From Bacillus alkalicellulosilyticus (GTDB lineage: Bacteria; Bacillota; Bacilli; Bacillales; Bacillaceae_F), in assembly GCF_002019795.1 (NCBI RefSeq), contig NZ_KV917381.1, positions 2,760,068-2,824,067 of the forward strand: a DNA stretch of 64,000 bases, read 5' to 3'. Positions 1 to 8,240 of the stretch are shown here, piece by piece. The translations under genes were made by a program, and so were the position numbers. The notes below the pieces were generated by a model that saw only the letters and a program-made list of their open reading frames with translations, was not told the DNA's origin and made no database searches. Within the stretch, counting starts at the first letter, position 1; every line of letters begins with the position of its first letter.

Positions 1-1101
1 CCTATCATTACAAATGGTTGTGTCATTGAACCTAATGATGCAGTTGAGCTTATACAGCGTGGGGCAACTCACGTGATGTTGCATGAGGGATTTGTATTTT
101 CTGGTCCTGGACTACCAAAACGCATTAATGAATTACTGACACATGTATCGATTCCAAATGAAAGAGAAAAAGAAAGCCTAGGATGGATTTCTCTCGCTTT
201 AATGGCCGTCGGTATTTTTATCGGTGGTGCCCTTGCTACGCTCGTTGCGTTGACCGTTGTGATTCTCCCTTACGATGAACAATTTTTGGGTATGTCTAGA
301 GAAGAGCTCCTCTCTATCTCAGAAAACATTATAAAATTTATGTCCCATGACCGCCTTTCACTTGCTGGTGTCATGTTGAGTACTGCTATTATCTATTGGC
401 AACTTGCGATTTTTGGTGTCCGACGAAATAAACACTGGGCCAAAGTTGTCTATAGTGTCGGTGCCATTTCAGGGTTTTTGAACTTGTTCTTATTTTTTGG
501 ATTTGGGTACTTTGATAAGCTTCATGCTGTTTTTTATTTGCTATTGCTGCCATTTTTTATCTTTGGATATAAATATTCAAACACAATGGAACTCGGCGAG
601 AGCTCTACCAATCGCTTTAATTCAAAAGCATGGAAACGCTCACTATATGGTCAGTTTATTTTTATCGTATTAGGCGGATTATTAATTATTGGTGGCCTTG
701 TCATTTCTTTTATTGGCACACAAGATGTGTTTGTAAAAGAAGACTTAGTGTTTATCGGAATGACGATAGAACAAATAGCAGCCATAGATGATCGCTTAAT
801 TCCACTCATTGCCCACGACCGTGCTGGCTTTGGGGGCGCACTCATTTCAAACGGCCTATTACTCTTTCTACTATCGCTTTGGGGATTTAGAGAAGGACAG
901 CGTTGGATATGGTGGACGTTGTTTCTAGGAGGGCTTCCAGGACTTATTTATGGCTATGGGGCACACCTCTTAATCGACTATATGGACCATTATCATTTAT
1001 CCCCTGTTTACCTTTTAATTGTTTTATATGTTGCTGGTCTTTATCTTTCTTGTGGATTTTTCTTTCATAAGAAAGATGACAACCCGTCTCTTCAAGCATA
1101 G
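1..1101 (+). CDS. Dihydroorotate dehydrogenase-like domain fused to duplicated membrane domain (5' truncated by window)
   Basis: The frame is open from base 1, so the gene starts upstream of the window and about 366 codons are visible. The first ~45 residues look like the end of a dihydroorotate dehydrogenase TIM barrel: a P-I-I-x-N-G strand, a DA-x-E-x-I-x-x-GA helix, then a hydrophobic strand and G-F-V-F-S-GPGL-x-K-x-IN. This is the FMN phosphate-binding end of the PyrD family. About 300 residues of membrane protein follow, with roughly eight hydrophobic segments in two homologous halves. Each half has an HDR-x-x-x-x-G motif (FMSHDRLSLAG and LIAHDRAGFGG), then a G-x-R-x-x-x-x-W loop. The substrate is unknown. 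The membrane half may place a flavin oxidoreductase at the quinone pool, which is inference. The stop lies only 8 bp before the promoter of the next gene and no terminator separates them. Confidence 0.7.
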   Translation, partial: PIITNGCVIEPNDAVELIQRGATHVMLHEGFVFSGPGLPKRINELLTHVSIPNEREKESLGWISLALMAVGIFIGGALATLVALTVVILPYDEQFLGMSREELLSISENIIKFMSHDRLSLAGVMLSTAIIYWQLAIFGVRRNKHWAKVVYSVGAISGFLNLFLFFGFGYFDKLHAVFYLLLLPFFIFGYKYSNTMELGESSTNRFNSKAWKRSLYGQFIFIVLGGLLIIGGLVISFIGTQDVFVKEDLVFIGMTIEQIAAIDDRLIPLIAHDRAGFGGALISNGLLLFLLSLWGFREGQRWIWWTLFLGGLPGLIYGYGAHLLIDYMDHYHLSPVYLLIVLYVAGLYLSCGFFFHKKDDNPSLQA

Positions 1102-1109
1102 TTTTTTTC

Positions 1110-1138
1110 TTGACAGATTCAATTGGCAAATTTATACT
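1110..1138 (+). promoter_or_regulatory. Sigma-A promoter of the ABC-F leader
   Basis: TTGACA (1110-1115) and TATACT (1133-1138) are separated by exactly 17 bp. Transcription should start near 1145, giving a leader of about 255 nt before the ABC-F start at 1400. Confidence 0.8.
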
Positions 1139-1189
1139 TGTTGTAACTACTGAAAGGAAAAGGTAATTTGCCCATGTGGAATTAATCTC

Positions 1190-1358
1190 ATGTTTAGGAT
1201 AATCACTCATTTGTATAACACATTGAGAACCTAGAGACGGGATTGATCTACACATTTTACCGATCCAAGTCATGTACTTGAATACGTGAAAAACATGTTT
1301 GCTATTTATGCAACCATGTTATTTGATCAACCGCTCTCCTGGATAGAGCGGTTTTTTT
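1190..1358 (+). promoter_or_regulatory. Transcription attenuator leader with short upstream ORF and antiterminator
   Basis: A 14-codon ORF (MFRIITHLYNTLRT) runs from ATG 1190 to TAG 1232-1234. A weaker three-codon ORF (ATG TGG AAT TAA) begins at 1174 behind AAAGG. The 16-nt segment 1233-1248 begins inside the TAG stop and can pair with 1325-1337: TTGATC pairs with GATCAA, CGG with CCG and AGAG with CTCT, with two small bulges. That pairing uses up the 5' arm of the terminator at 1329-1353, so the two structures exclude each other. Ribosomes finishing the short ORF would cover the antiterminator arm, while early stalling would free it. This is the kind of drug-responsive leader known for vmlR and other ABC-F resistance genes. 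The folding is visible; the mechanism is inferred. Confidence 0.65.
1329..1358 (+). terminator. Intrinsic terminator in the ABC-F leader
   Basis: A perfect 9-bp stem AACCGCTCT/AGAGCGGTT with a 7-nt loop is followed by seven T. It lies between the promoter at 1110 and the coding start at 1400, so it must be read through for expression. Confidence 0.85.
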
Positions 1359-1399
1359 GTAATTCAATTCCGTCTCAAAAAAAAATTGAGGTGGAGTTT

Positions 1400-3109
1400 A
1401 TGAACGTCATACAAGTAAAACATTTGCACAAGCAATTCGGCGATAAAGAAGTTTTAAAGGATATTCATTTTACAATAAGAAAAACTGATAAAATTGGATT
1501 GGTTGGTTGGAACGGGACAGGAAAATCAACGCTCGTCCAACTTCTTACAGGTGCACTTGAACCTAACCAAGGTACCATTTCAAAATACCCTCCTACTTTG
1601 TCCATTGGGTATTTACCCCAAGTAACTGATGCGGATACAACAAAAAAAGAAATAAATAATCGTTATTTACAAACAATCAGTCAGTTACGGGTACATCATG
1701 TACAAAACGAAACGTATGCAAGTGGTGGGGAAAGACTAAAGCTTGCTCTTGCTGAAGTTTGGGCAACAAACCCAGAAATGCTTATTTTAGATGAGCCGAC
1801 AAACCATTTAGATGTTGATGGATTACGTTGGCTAATTAAGCAAATCAATCAGTTTGATGGTCCTGTTTTGATGATTTCACACGACCGCTATTTTCTAGAT
1901 GAGACCGTGACTCTTATTTTTGAACTAGAAGACGGGCAATTAACGATTTATGAAGGAAATTACTCGGCGTATCAAGCGGAAAAACAAAGACGACGCCAGC
2001 AACAAAGTCGTGATTATACGAAGCAACAGCGACACATTGACCAAATTGAACAGCAAGTATCTACACTTCGACAATGGTCTGCAAAATCACATCGAGATGC
2101 TGGTAAAGGACGTACTCCTTCAGAAAATAAGCAAATGGGATTAAAGGAATATGAACGGGTTAAAGCAAAGAAAAAAGACAACCAAATTAAGTCCAAATTA
2201 AAACGCCTTGAACTTGAGTTGTCTAAAAATAAAATTGAAAAACCAAAAGAAGACCCTAGCATTTACTTTTCCTTTGAAGCCTCAAGGAATCGTGGAAAAC
2301 GAATCGTAGAAGCAACAAACCTTACAAAAACATATGGCTCACACACTTTATTTTCTCAAAGTCACTTTTATATCAAGCATGGAGAAAAAGTCGGTTTACT
2401 AGGAACAAATGGAGCGGGAAAAACGACATTTATCAAGATGCTTTTGCAACATGAAGAAGTAACATCTGGTTCCTTATGGAAAAGTGATTCGTTGCGTATC
2501 GCTTATTTAAATCAGGATATATCTAATATACCGTTAGAAAAAAACGCATTAGAATTTATCGATATCACGGAACGAACAGCCATTGCCAGAGCGAGAACTC
2601 TGTTTGCAAACCTCGGTTTAAAAGAGGAAAAACTCCTTACCCCTTTACACACCTTAAGTTTAGGAGAGCGAACAAGAGTGAAGTTAGTCAGTATGATTAT
2701 GATGGATTACGACCTTCTCATCTTAGATGAACCTACCAATCATTTAGACCTACCAAGCCGTGAACAGTTGGAGAAAACGTTAGAATCGTATAGAGGAACG
2801 TTACTTATTGTTTCTCATGACCTCTATTTAATCGATAAAATTTGCGACAAGCTTCTTGTTATAGAAAATCAACGAATTTCAAGAATTGAATCTGGTTTGC
2901 ACGAATATGAACAGTCTAAAAAAGCTTCCCATGAGCCTGACAAAAAGTCTGTTATCGAAGAACTCTCCCTACTAGACACAAAGATTTCCGAGCTATTAGG
3001 AAAAATTAGTATGGCACTTCCTGGCAGTCCTGATTATGTCGAGCTTGACCATGAAATAACAAGGTTACTACAAGACAAAAGAAAGCTTCAAGAAAGAATT
3101 AAAGGATAG
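1400..3109 (+). CDS. ABC-F ribosomal protection protein (antibiotic resistance type, VmlR/Vga/Msr-like)
   Basis: The 569-residue soluble protein has two ABC ATPase domains and no membrane segments. Domain 1 carries Walker A GWNGTGKST (36-44), signature SGGER (108-112) and Walker B LILDEPTNHLD. Domain 2 carries GTNGAGKTT, a divergent SLGER signature and a second DEPTNHLD. They are joined by a long basic helical linker of about 95 residues (rich in Q, R and K, with a SKxKRLE end). In ABC-F proteins this linker reaches the ribosomal peptidyl-transferase centre. The short first ABC domain and a C-terminal helical extension resemble resistance-type members. Start: ATG 1400 has GAGGTGGAG in front. 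The frame stays open upstream to GTG 1286, but that stretch crosses the leader terminator and is unlikely to be translated. The attenuator supports an inducible role against drugs such as lincosamides, streptogramin A or pleuromutilins; the actual spectrum cannot be read from sequence. Confidence 0.88.
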   Translation: MNVIQVKHLHKQFGDKEVLKDIHFTIRKTDKIGLVGWNGTGKSTLVQLLTGALEPNQGTISKYPPTLSIGYLPQVTDADTTKKEINNRYLQTISQLRVHHVQNETYASGGERLKLALAEVWATNPEMLILDEPTNHLDVDGLRWLIKQINQFDGPVLMISHDRYFLDETVTLIFELEDGQLTIYEGNYSAYQAEKQRRRQQQSRDYTKQQRHIDQIEQQVSTLRQWSAKSHRDAGKGRTPSENKQMGLKEYERVKAKKKDNQIKSKLKRLELELSKNKIEKPKEDPSIYFSFEASRNRGKRIVEATNLTKTYGSHTLFSQSHFYIKHGEKVGLLGTNGAGKTTFIKMLLQHEEVTSGSLWKSDSLRIAYLNQDISNIPLEKNALEFIDITERTAIARARTLFANLGLKEEKLLTPLHTLSLGERTRVKLVSMIMMDYDLLILDEPTNHLDLPSREQLEKTLESYRGTLLIVSHDLYLIDKICDKLLVIENQRISRIESGLHEYEQSKKASHEPDKKSVIEELSLLDTKISELLGKISMALPGSPDYVELDHEITRLLQDKRKLQERIKG

Positions 3110-3143
3110 AGGAAAGACATAACACGTTAAAAATAAGTAATTG

Positions 3144-3186
3144 TAGAGGCCGAATCAAAAGATTAAAACTTTTGTCTCGGCCTCTA
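3144..3186. terminator. Bidirectional terminator between ABC-F and recQ
   Basis: TAGAGGCCGA pairs with TCGGCCTCTA around an inner CAAAAG/CTTTTG pairing. It sits between two convergent genes and belongs to the look-alike hairpin set listed in the findings. Confidence 0.8.
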
Positions 3187-3191
3187 TTATA

Positions 3192-5306
3192 TTAATTTTG
3201 TTCGGCAAGCTGTTGCAGCGTGTACCGTATTTCAAAATACGTAACTTCGTCTGGCAATTCCTCTTTTATTGGCTTTAAGCGCTCAGCCCCTACTTTTTCG
3301 ATTGCAGCTTTAATTAAGGGTTGATGCTGTTCGTTTATAAATTGTGACAGGTCGATGTCCTCTCCACTATCTTTACATTTTTCGAGATGGGTTAAAATCG
3401 TTTCAACTGAACTTTCACGTTGTGTTGCAATGTCTCCCGGCGTTAACCCTTGCCTAAACAATTCTAATGTAATGAGATGGCTTGGAGTTTTGGGTTTCAT
3501 GCTTTGTTGAACGGATGCTAGTTTTGGTTCTGCTTCCTTCTTTTGGTCCTCAAACGGTTGTAAGAAGGCTAAAAGCGCTTCCCCATACTTCACTAATTTT
3601 TGCTCACCGATTCCATGAATTTGTAATAACTCCTCATTTGATAAAGGAATGATTTTGCTCACTTCCCGAAGTGTCTTATCCGAGAAGATAACATATGGCG
3701 GAACATTCGCTTCCGTAGCCAGTTCTTTTCGCCACTGTCGAAGTTCTTCAAAGATATCGTTATTCGCCTGTACCGATGTCTCTTCTCTTCGTTCACGCTT
3801 AAAAACCAGTTTTCCCCCTTTTAACACTTCGACTGCATTTGTTGTAAGTTTAACCGTCGGGTAAGCTCCCTCGCTTGTTTGTAAAAATTGTTCGGCCACT
3901 AAAAAATCAATTAAAGCAGCTACATTTTTCGCAGACCAATGTTTTAGCAAACCGTATGTGGACAGCTTATCGAAACGAAGTGACGTTACTTTCTGATTTT
4001 TAGACCCTGTAAGGACTTGAGCAACAAGCGTTCTTCCAAAAGCTTCATTCATCCGTTTAACACAAGAAAACACCATTTGCGCTTCTTTTGTTAAGTCAAT
4101 AGATTCTGTATCATCCGTACAATTAGAGCACTTGCCGCATGGCTCAAAAATGTCATTGAAATACCGTCCAATGTATTGCTGTAAGCAGCCATCGGTATGA
4201 CAGTAGTCAACCATTTGCTGAAGCTTTTTATATTCAAGTCCTTTGCGTTCCTCCGCGATTTCCGACTGCTCAATTAAGAATTTTTGAATGCGGATATCAT
4301 CTGCTGAGAATAGAAGGATACATTCACTATCTACTCCATCACGACCGGCACGACCGGCTTCTTGATAGTACGCTTCGATCGTTCGCGCTAGATTATAGTG
4401 AATGACAAAGCGCACATTCGATTTATCAATCCCCATACCGAACGCATTGGTCGCAACCATAACATTGATATCATCTCGCAAGAACGCCTCTTGGGAATCA
4501 GCTCTGTCATGTTCATTCAGGCCCCCGTGATACTTTCCTACCTTTATTCCCTTTTCTAGCAGCTTTTCATATAAAGCATCCGCTTGCTTACGGGTCGAAG
4601 TGTATATAATCCCTGAATCTAGTGAATGGTTTTTTAAATAATTTCGAACAAAGGTGAATTTATCCTGTCCCTTAACAACTTGTAATAGAAGGTTGTCTCG
4701 ACGTGCCCCAGTGACAACCGTATTCTCATCCTCAATATGTAGATGTCTGCATATGTCTTCTTGAACTTGTTCGGTAGCGGTTGCCGTTAACGCTAAAATT
4801 AATGGTTTAGGCTGCAACGAATCAATATATGTTGAAATCGAACGATAGCTTGGCCTAAAATCATGGCCCCATTGCGAAATACAGTGTGCCTCGTCTATCG
4901 CAATCATCGTAATCTCGATTCTAGAGATCATCGATTGAAAATAAGAATCTCCTAATCGCTCTGGAGCGATATAGATAAGCTTATAATCCTCTCTCATCAT
5001 TCTCATCAAACGGTCTTCTAACTCTTGTTGAGAAATAGAGCTATTTATATAGGTCGCAGGAATCCCCGCTTGATTTAGGGCATCAACTTGGTCTTTCATA
5101 AGAGAGATTAATGGGGAAATGACTAACGTTACACCAGGCATAAGCATAGCTGGTATTTGATAACAAATTGATTTCCCACCACCTGTTGGCATGATTCCTA
5201 AACTGTTTTGACCAGCTAGAACTCGTTCAACAATTTGCTTTTGGCCGTTCCGAAATGAAGGGTATCCAAAATAACGCTGTAACAGCTGTTCTGCTTCAGT
5301 AAGCAT
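3192..5306 (-). CDS. recQ: ATP-dependent DNA helicase RecQ
   Basis: The 704-residue superfamily 2 3'-5' helicase acts in recombination and replication-fork repair. Visible in order: Walker A MPTGGGKS (39-46), DEAH box (138-141) followed by the RecQ aromatic-rich loop (HCISQWGHDFRPS), motif VI QEAGRAGRDG, a four-cysteine zinc site (C-x-x-x-x-x-x and C-GKC-x-x-C) in the RQC region, a winged helix, an HRDC domain (IPLSNEELLQIHGIGEQK), and a C-terminal helix-turn-helix extension (TLELFRQGLTPGDIA) seen in long Firmicute RecQ proteins. Start ATG 5306 has AGGGGAG upstream. It is transcribed alone and converges with the ABC-F gene. Nothing is missing from the helicase core. Confidence 0.95.
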   Translation of the reverse strand: MLTEAEQLLQRYFGYPSFRNGQKQIVERVLAGQNSLGIMPTGGGKSICYQIPAMLMPGVTLVISPLISLMKDQVDALNQAGIPATYINSSISQQELEDRLMRMMREDYKLIYIAPERLGDSYFQSMISRIEITMIAIDEAHCISQWGHDFRPSYRSISTYIDSLQPKPLILALTATATEQVQEDICRHLHIEDENTVVTGARRDNLLLQVVKGQDKFTFVRNYLKNHSLDSGIIYTSTRKQADALYEKLLEKGIKVGKYHGGLNEHDRADSQEAFLRDDINVMVATNAFGMGIDKSNVRFVIHYNLARTIEAYYQEAGRAGRDGVDSECILLFSADDIRIQKFLIEQSEIAEERKGLEYKKLQQMVDYCHTDGCLQQYIGRYFNDIFEPCGKCSNCTDDTESIDLTKEAQMVFSCVKRMNEAFGRTLVAQVLTGSKNQKVTSLRFDKLSTYGLLKHWSAKNVAALIDFLVAEQFLQTSEGAYPTVKLTTNAVEVLKGGKLVFKRERREETSVQANNDIFEELRQWRKELATEANVPPYVIFSDKTLREVSKIIPLSNEELLQIHGIGEQKLVKYGEALLAFLQPFEDQKKEAEPKLASVQQSMKPKTPSHLITLELFRQGLTPGDIATQRESSVETILTHLEKCKDSGEDIDLSQFINEQHQPLIKAAIEKVGAERLKPIKEELPDEVTYFEIRYTLQQLAEQN

Positions 5307-5353
5307 GGTTACTCCCCTTTCTCATTTTCACATAATAGAATCTACTATAGCAC

Positions 5354-5387
5354 AAAAAGGCCCTTTTCTCTATGTAGAAAAGGACCC
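5354..5387 (-). terminator. Terminator of the 5408-5884 gene
   Basis: GGCCCTTTTCT (5359-5369) pairs with AGAAAAGGACC (5376-5386) apart from one mismatch. On the minus strand it is followed by five U. Confidence 0.7.
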
Positions 5388-5407
5388 ATTCTAGCAATCT
5401 TATCGTA

Positions 5408-5884
5408 TTATTCTACTTCTTGCCAATCAATTGTGACGCCCCATTTATTTGCTAATGAATTTAATTCTTCTTCAAACTTGGTGTATAATTCCCCAGATTC
5501 ATAAAAAAGGGAATCTGACTCTTCCTCTAACCCATCAAGCCAAGCTTGTTCTGCTTGTAAATGAAGAGCTAATGCTCGGTTATGAATTTCATGGATTTCT
5601 TTTAATTCTTCCTTTTCTATTTTGCTACTATATGCTTTTGACCTAGCAACGATTTCTTCAAGTTCTGGAATAACAGTTGCAGATAAAAATTCATTTAATT
5701 CTTCTTCCGTTTCCCCATCAAACTCAAGATAACTAATTGCAAGATAGTCATCTGTTAGCTGCTCCGTATCTTCTAAATACGTCATCATCGCATCTGTATT
5801 TCCAGTTAAATTCTGAAAAAGAAAATAGCCACCAATAGCTAGTACAACGATTGAAAATATCGTCGAGATTAATTTTTTGTTCAT
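5408..5884 (-). CDS. Membrane-anchored helical protein of unknown function
   Basis: 158 residues, not recognised as a named family. A short basic N-terminus (MNKK) precedes one hydrophobic segment (about residues 6-24) that could be a signal anchor. The remaining ~130 residues are highly acidic and predicted helical, with many Glu and Leu and no Cys, so a cell-surface helical bundle is likely. The start is ATG 5884 because AGGAG lies 7 nt upstream; the GTG three bases before it is less well spaced. It is transcribed alone between recQ and an ABC-F gene. Confidence 0.6.
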   Translation of the reverse strand: MNKKLISTIFSIVVLAIGGYFLFQNLTGNTDAMMTYLEDTEQLTDDYLAISYLEFDGETEEELNEFLSATVIPELEEIVARSKAYSSKIEKEELKEIHEIHNRALALHLQAEQAWLDGLEEESDSLFYESGELYTKFEEELNSLANKWGVTIDWQEVE

Positions 5885-6032
5885 CACTTTTCTCCTATTA
5901 TCAAAGTATTATAACTTTTCAAATATATCATAATTCGACCTATTTTTCAGCAGGAAATTAAACACAATCATATCTTTTTTTCTCTCGATATTCCGTACTT
6001 CAGATAGGAGATTTTTTCTTTTCATGTAAACG

Positions 6033-6041
6033 TGGTATAAT
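6033..6041 (+). promoter_or_regulatory. Extended -10 promoter of the YkpA-type gene
   Basis: TGGTATAAT is an extended -10 element. No good -35 is visible (only a T-rich tract about 17 bp upstream). It lies about 35 bp before the start codon. Confidence 0.6.
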
Positions 6042-6076
6042 CGCAGAGGATATTTACTATTTGGAGGAATTTATAC

Positions 6077-7681
6077 ATGTTATCAGTTAATAATGTTAGC
6101 TTACGGTATGGAGATCGTAAGTTGTTTGAAGATGTTACGATTAAGTTCACACCTGGAAACTGTTATGGTCTAATTGGCGCAAACGGGGCTGGAAAGTCGA
6201 CGTTTATTAAGATTTTGTCCGGAGAAATTGAATCACAAACGGGCGAAGTCAACATGGCTAAAGGACAACGATTAGCGGTATTAAAGCAGAATCACTTTGA
6301 ATATGAGGAACACGAAGTTCTTTCTGTTGTCATTATGGGGCATGCTCGTCTCTATGAAGTCATGAAAGAAAAAGATGCGATTTATATGAAAGATGACTTT
6401 ACAGATGAAGACGGGATTAAAGCGGCTGAACTCGAAGGCGAATTTGCTGAATTGAATGGGTGGGAAGCTGAATCTGAAGCTGCAATCTTACTAAAAGGAC
6501 TTGGGATTGGCGAAGACTTACACTATAAGAAAATGGCTGATTTAACAGGTGGAGAAAAAGTAAAAGTTTTACTTGCTCAAACGTTGTTTGGAAAACCAGA
6601 CGTTTTGCTATTAGATGAGCCTACCAATCACCTTGATATTAAAGCCATTGAATGGCTTGAAGAGTTTTTAATTACGTTTGAAAATACGGTTATCGTTGTC
6701 TCCCATGACCGTCACTTTTTAAACAAAGTATGTACACACATTGCCGATTTAGATTTTGGAAAAATTCAAATCTATGTTGGAAACTATGATTTTTGGTATG
6801 AATCTAGCCAGTTAGCTGCAAGAATGGCTTCAGATGTCAATAAGAAAAAAGAAGAAAAGATTAAAGAGCTACAAGCCTTTATTGCTAGGTTTAGTGCAAA
6901 CGCATCTAAATCCAAGCAAGCAACTTCTCGAAAAAAACTTCTTGATAAAATTGACCTTGAGGACATTAAACCTTCTTCACGTAGATACCCATTCGTTCAG
7001 TTTACACCAGAGCGTGAAATTGGGAATGATGTGTTAGTCGTTGAAGGATTAACAAAAACGATTGATGGTGAGAAAGTCCTTGATAATGTGAGTTTTCGCA
7101 TGAATAAGGATGATAAAATCGCGTTAGTAGGTTCAGACGAAATCGCGAAAACAACATTATTTAAAATTCTTATGGGCGAAATGGAACCAGACAGTGGTTC
7201 TTTTAAATGGGGAGTAACTACTTCACAGGCGTATTTCCCAAAAGATAACTCTGCTTTTTTTGAGAAAAATGACATGGACCTTGTCAACTGGCTTCGTCAA
7301 TATTCACCTGTGGACCAAAGTGAAAGTTTCTTGCGTGGTTTTTTAGGTCGTATGCTCTTTTCAGGTGAAGAAGTATTAAAGAAAGCAAGTGTTCTCTCTG
7401 GGGGAGAAAAAGTCCGCTGTATGCTTTCAAAAATGATGTTAAGCGGATCAAATATTCTTCTTTTAGATGAGCCAACGAACCATTTGGACTTAGAATCAAT
7501 TACAGCACTTAATAACGGATTAATCGCCTTTAAAGGTGCACTCATCTTCACATCACATGACTATCAATTTAACAATACGATTGCTAACCGCATTATCGAA
7601 ATTACGAAATCAGGGTTAATTGATAAACAAGCAACATATGAAGAGTATATGCAAAGTCAATTGAAACAAAAGAATGCTTAA
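6077..7681 (+). CDS. ykpA: ABC-F ATPase, YkpA/YbiT type
   Basis: 534 residues. This is a housekeeping-type ABC-F translation factor, very similar to what I recall of B. subtilis YkpA (540 aa) and E. coli YbiT. Domain 1 has GANGAGKST, LTGGEK and LLLDEPTNHLD. Domain 2 ends with LSGGEKVRCMLS and LLLDEPTNHLD. The linker is short and lysine-rich (SANASKSKQATSRKK). Odd point: the second Walker A is degenerate (GSDEIAKTT, lacking the usual glycines). As I recall, the B. subtilis protein is also degenerate there, so this is a family trait rather than damage. Start ATG 6077 has TTTGGAGGA in front. The role is probably resolving stalled ribosomes; unlike the gene at 1400 there is no attenuator. Confidence 0.9.
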   Translation: MLSVNNVSLRYGDRKLFEDVTIKFTPGNCYGLIGANGAGKSTFIKILSGEIESQTGEVNMAKGQRLAVLKQNHFEYEEHEVLSVVIMGHARLYEVMKEKDAIYMKDDFTDEDGIKAAELEGEFAELNGWEAESEAAILLKGLGIGEDLHYKKMADLTGGEKVKVLLAQTLFGKPDVLLLDEPTNHLDIKAIEWLEEFLITFENTVIVVSHDRHFLNKVCTHIADLDFGKIQIYVGNYDFWYESSQLAARMASDVNKKKEEKIKELQAFIARFSANASKSKQATSRKKLLDKIDLEDIKPSSRRYPFVQFTPEREIGNDVLVVEGLTKTIDGEKVLDNVSFRMNKDDKIALVGSDEIAKTTLFKILMGEMEPDSGSFKWGVTTSQAYFPKDNSAFFEKNDMDLVNWLRQYSPVDQSESFLRGFLGRMLFSGEEVLKKASVLSGGEKVRCMLSKMMLSGSNILLLDEPTNHLDLESITALNNGLIAFKGALIFTSHDYQFNNTIANRIIEITKSGLIDKQATYEEYMQSQLKQKNA

Positions 7682-7682
7682 T

Positions 7683-7727
7683 AGCAAAAAAAACCAAGCG
7701 AGTTTATCCTCAGCTTGGTTTTTTTTG
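7683..7727. terminator. Bidirectional terminator
   Basis: AAACCAAGC pairs with GCTTGGTTT, flanked by A and T runs on both sides. It separates two convergent genes. Confidence 0.85.
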
Positions 7728-8183
7728 CTATTGTTTGCTTTCAATCAATGACTGAAATCCATACATTAATGTCGCTTTTGTTAAACAAAGGAGGAGCAAT
7801 TGATACTCTTTCATCGTATGAAGTGTAACTAACCTTGCCTTTTGAAATACTTTAACTACACCAAAAGAAAATAGGCTATCGACAATTACGTTTAATGTCA
7901 GATATTTGAGAAAATGTCCATAAGTCGCTTTTAAAATCCATAATGAGCCAACAAAAAAGGGTCCACATATTAAAGGAAGCTCACCCATCATGTTCGGATG
8001 AAGCTTGTTGTAAAATTCCCACCATTTTTCCTTTTTGGCTAGAAAGCTCTCCCCCATGATAAAAAAAGCCATAAATAAAGCGCTTGGATAAAAACGTTTT
8101 AGATCCTGCTTTTTCATAAGTGGAATCGTTAGCCATGGAATTATCGCAACAGCAATTAAAATTAATTTAGAATTTTTTTTCAT
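7728..8183 (-). CDS. Multi-pass membrane protein, possibly CBO0543-like
   Basis: 151 residues with about four hydrophobic segments, a basic N-terminus and a WWEFYNKLHP loop. It is not firmly recognised; the aromatic-rich short membrane topology resembles the CBO0543 family of Firmicute membrane proteins (tentative). Start ATG 8183 has AGAGGTGAG upstream. It is the last gene of a minus-strand run with the 268-residue membrane gene (57 bp gap) and the MarR regulator. Confidence 0.5.
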   Translation of the reverse strand: MKKNSKLILIAVAIIPWLTIPLMKKQDLKRFYPSALFMAFFIMGESFLAKKEKWWEFYNKLHPNMMGELPLICGPFFVGSLWILKATYGHFLKYLTLNVIVDSLFSFGVVKVFQKARLVTLHTMKEYQLLLLCLTKATLMYGFQSLIESKQ

Positions 8184-8240
8184 TACAACTCACCTCTCGT
8201 TATTAGTATGTATTTAAAACTAAATAATATAGCATACTCG

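Noticed and set aside
944-1273. Minus-strand frame across the end of the first gene and the ABC-F leader
   Set aside because: No binding site, no similarity, and it overlaps a real gene plus a promoter and leader.
1286-1399. N-terminal extension of the first ABC-F protein from GTG 1286
   Set aside because: The extension runs through the leader terminator and lacks a binding site; GAGGTGGAG directly precedes ATG 1400, where family similarity begins.
7128-7155. Degenerate second Walker A of the YkpA-type gene as a sign of decay
   Set aside because: As I recall, the B. subtilis protein is also degenerate at this position and the rest of the domain is intact, so it is a family trait.
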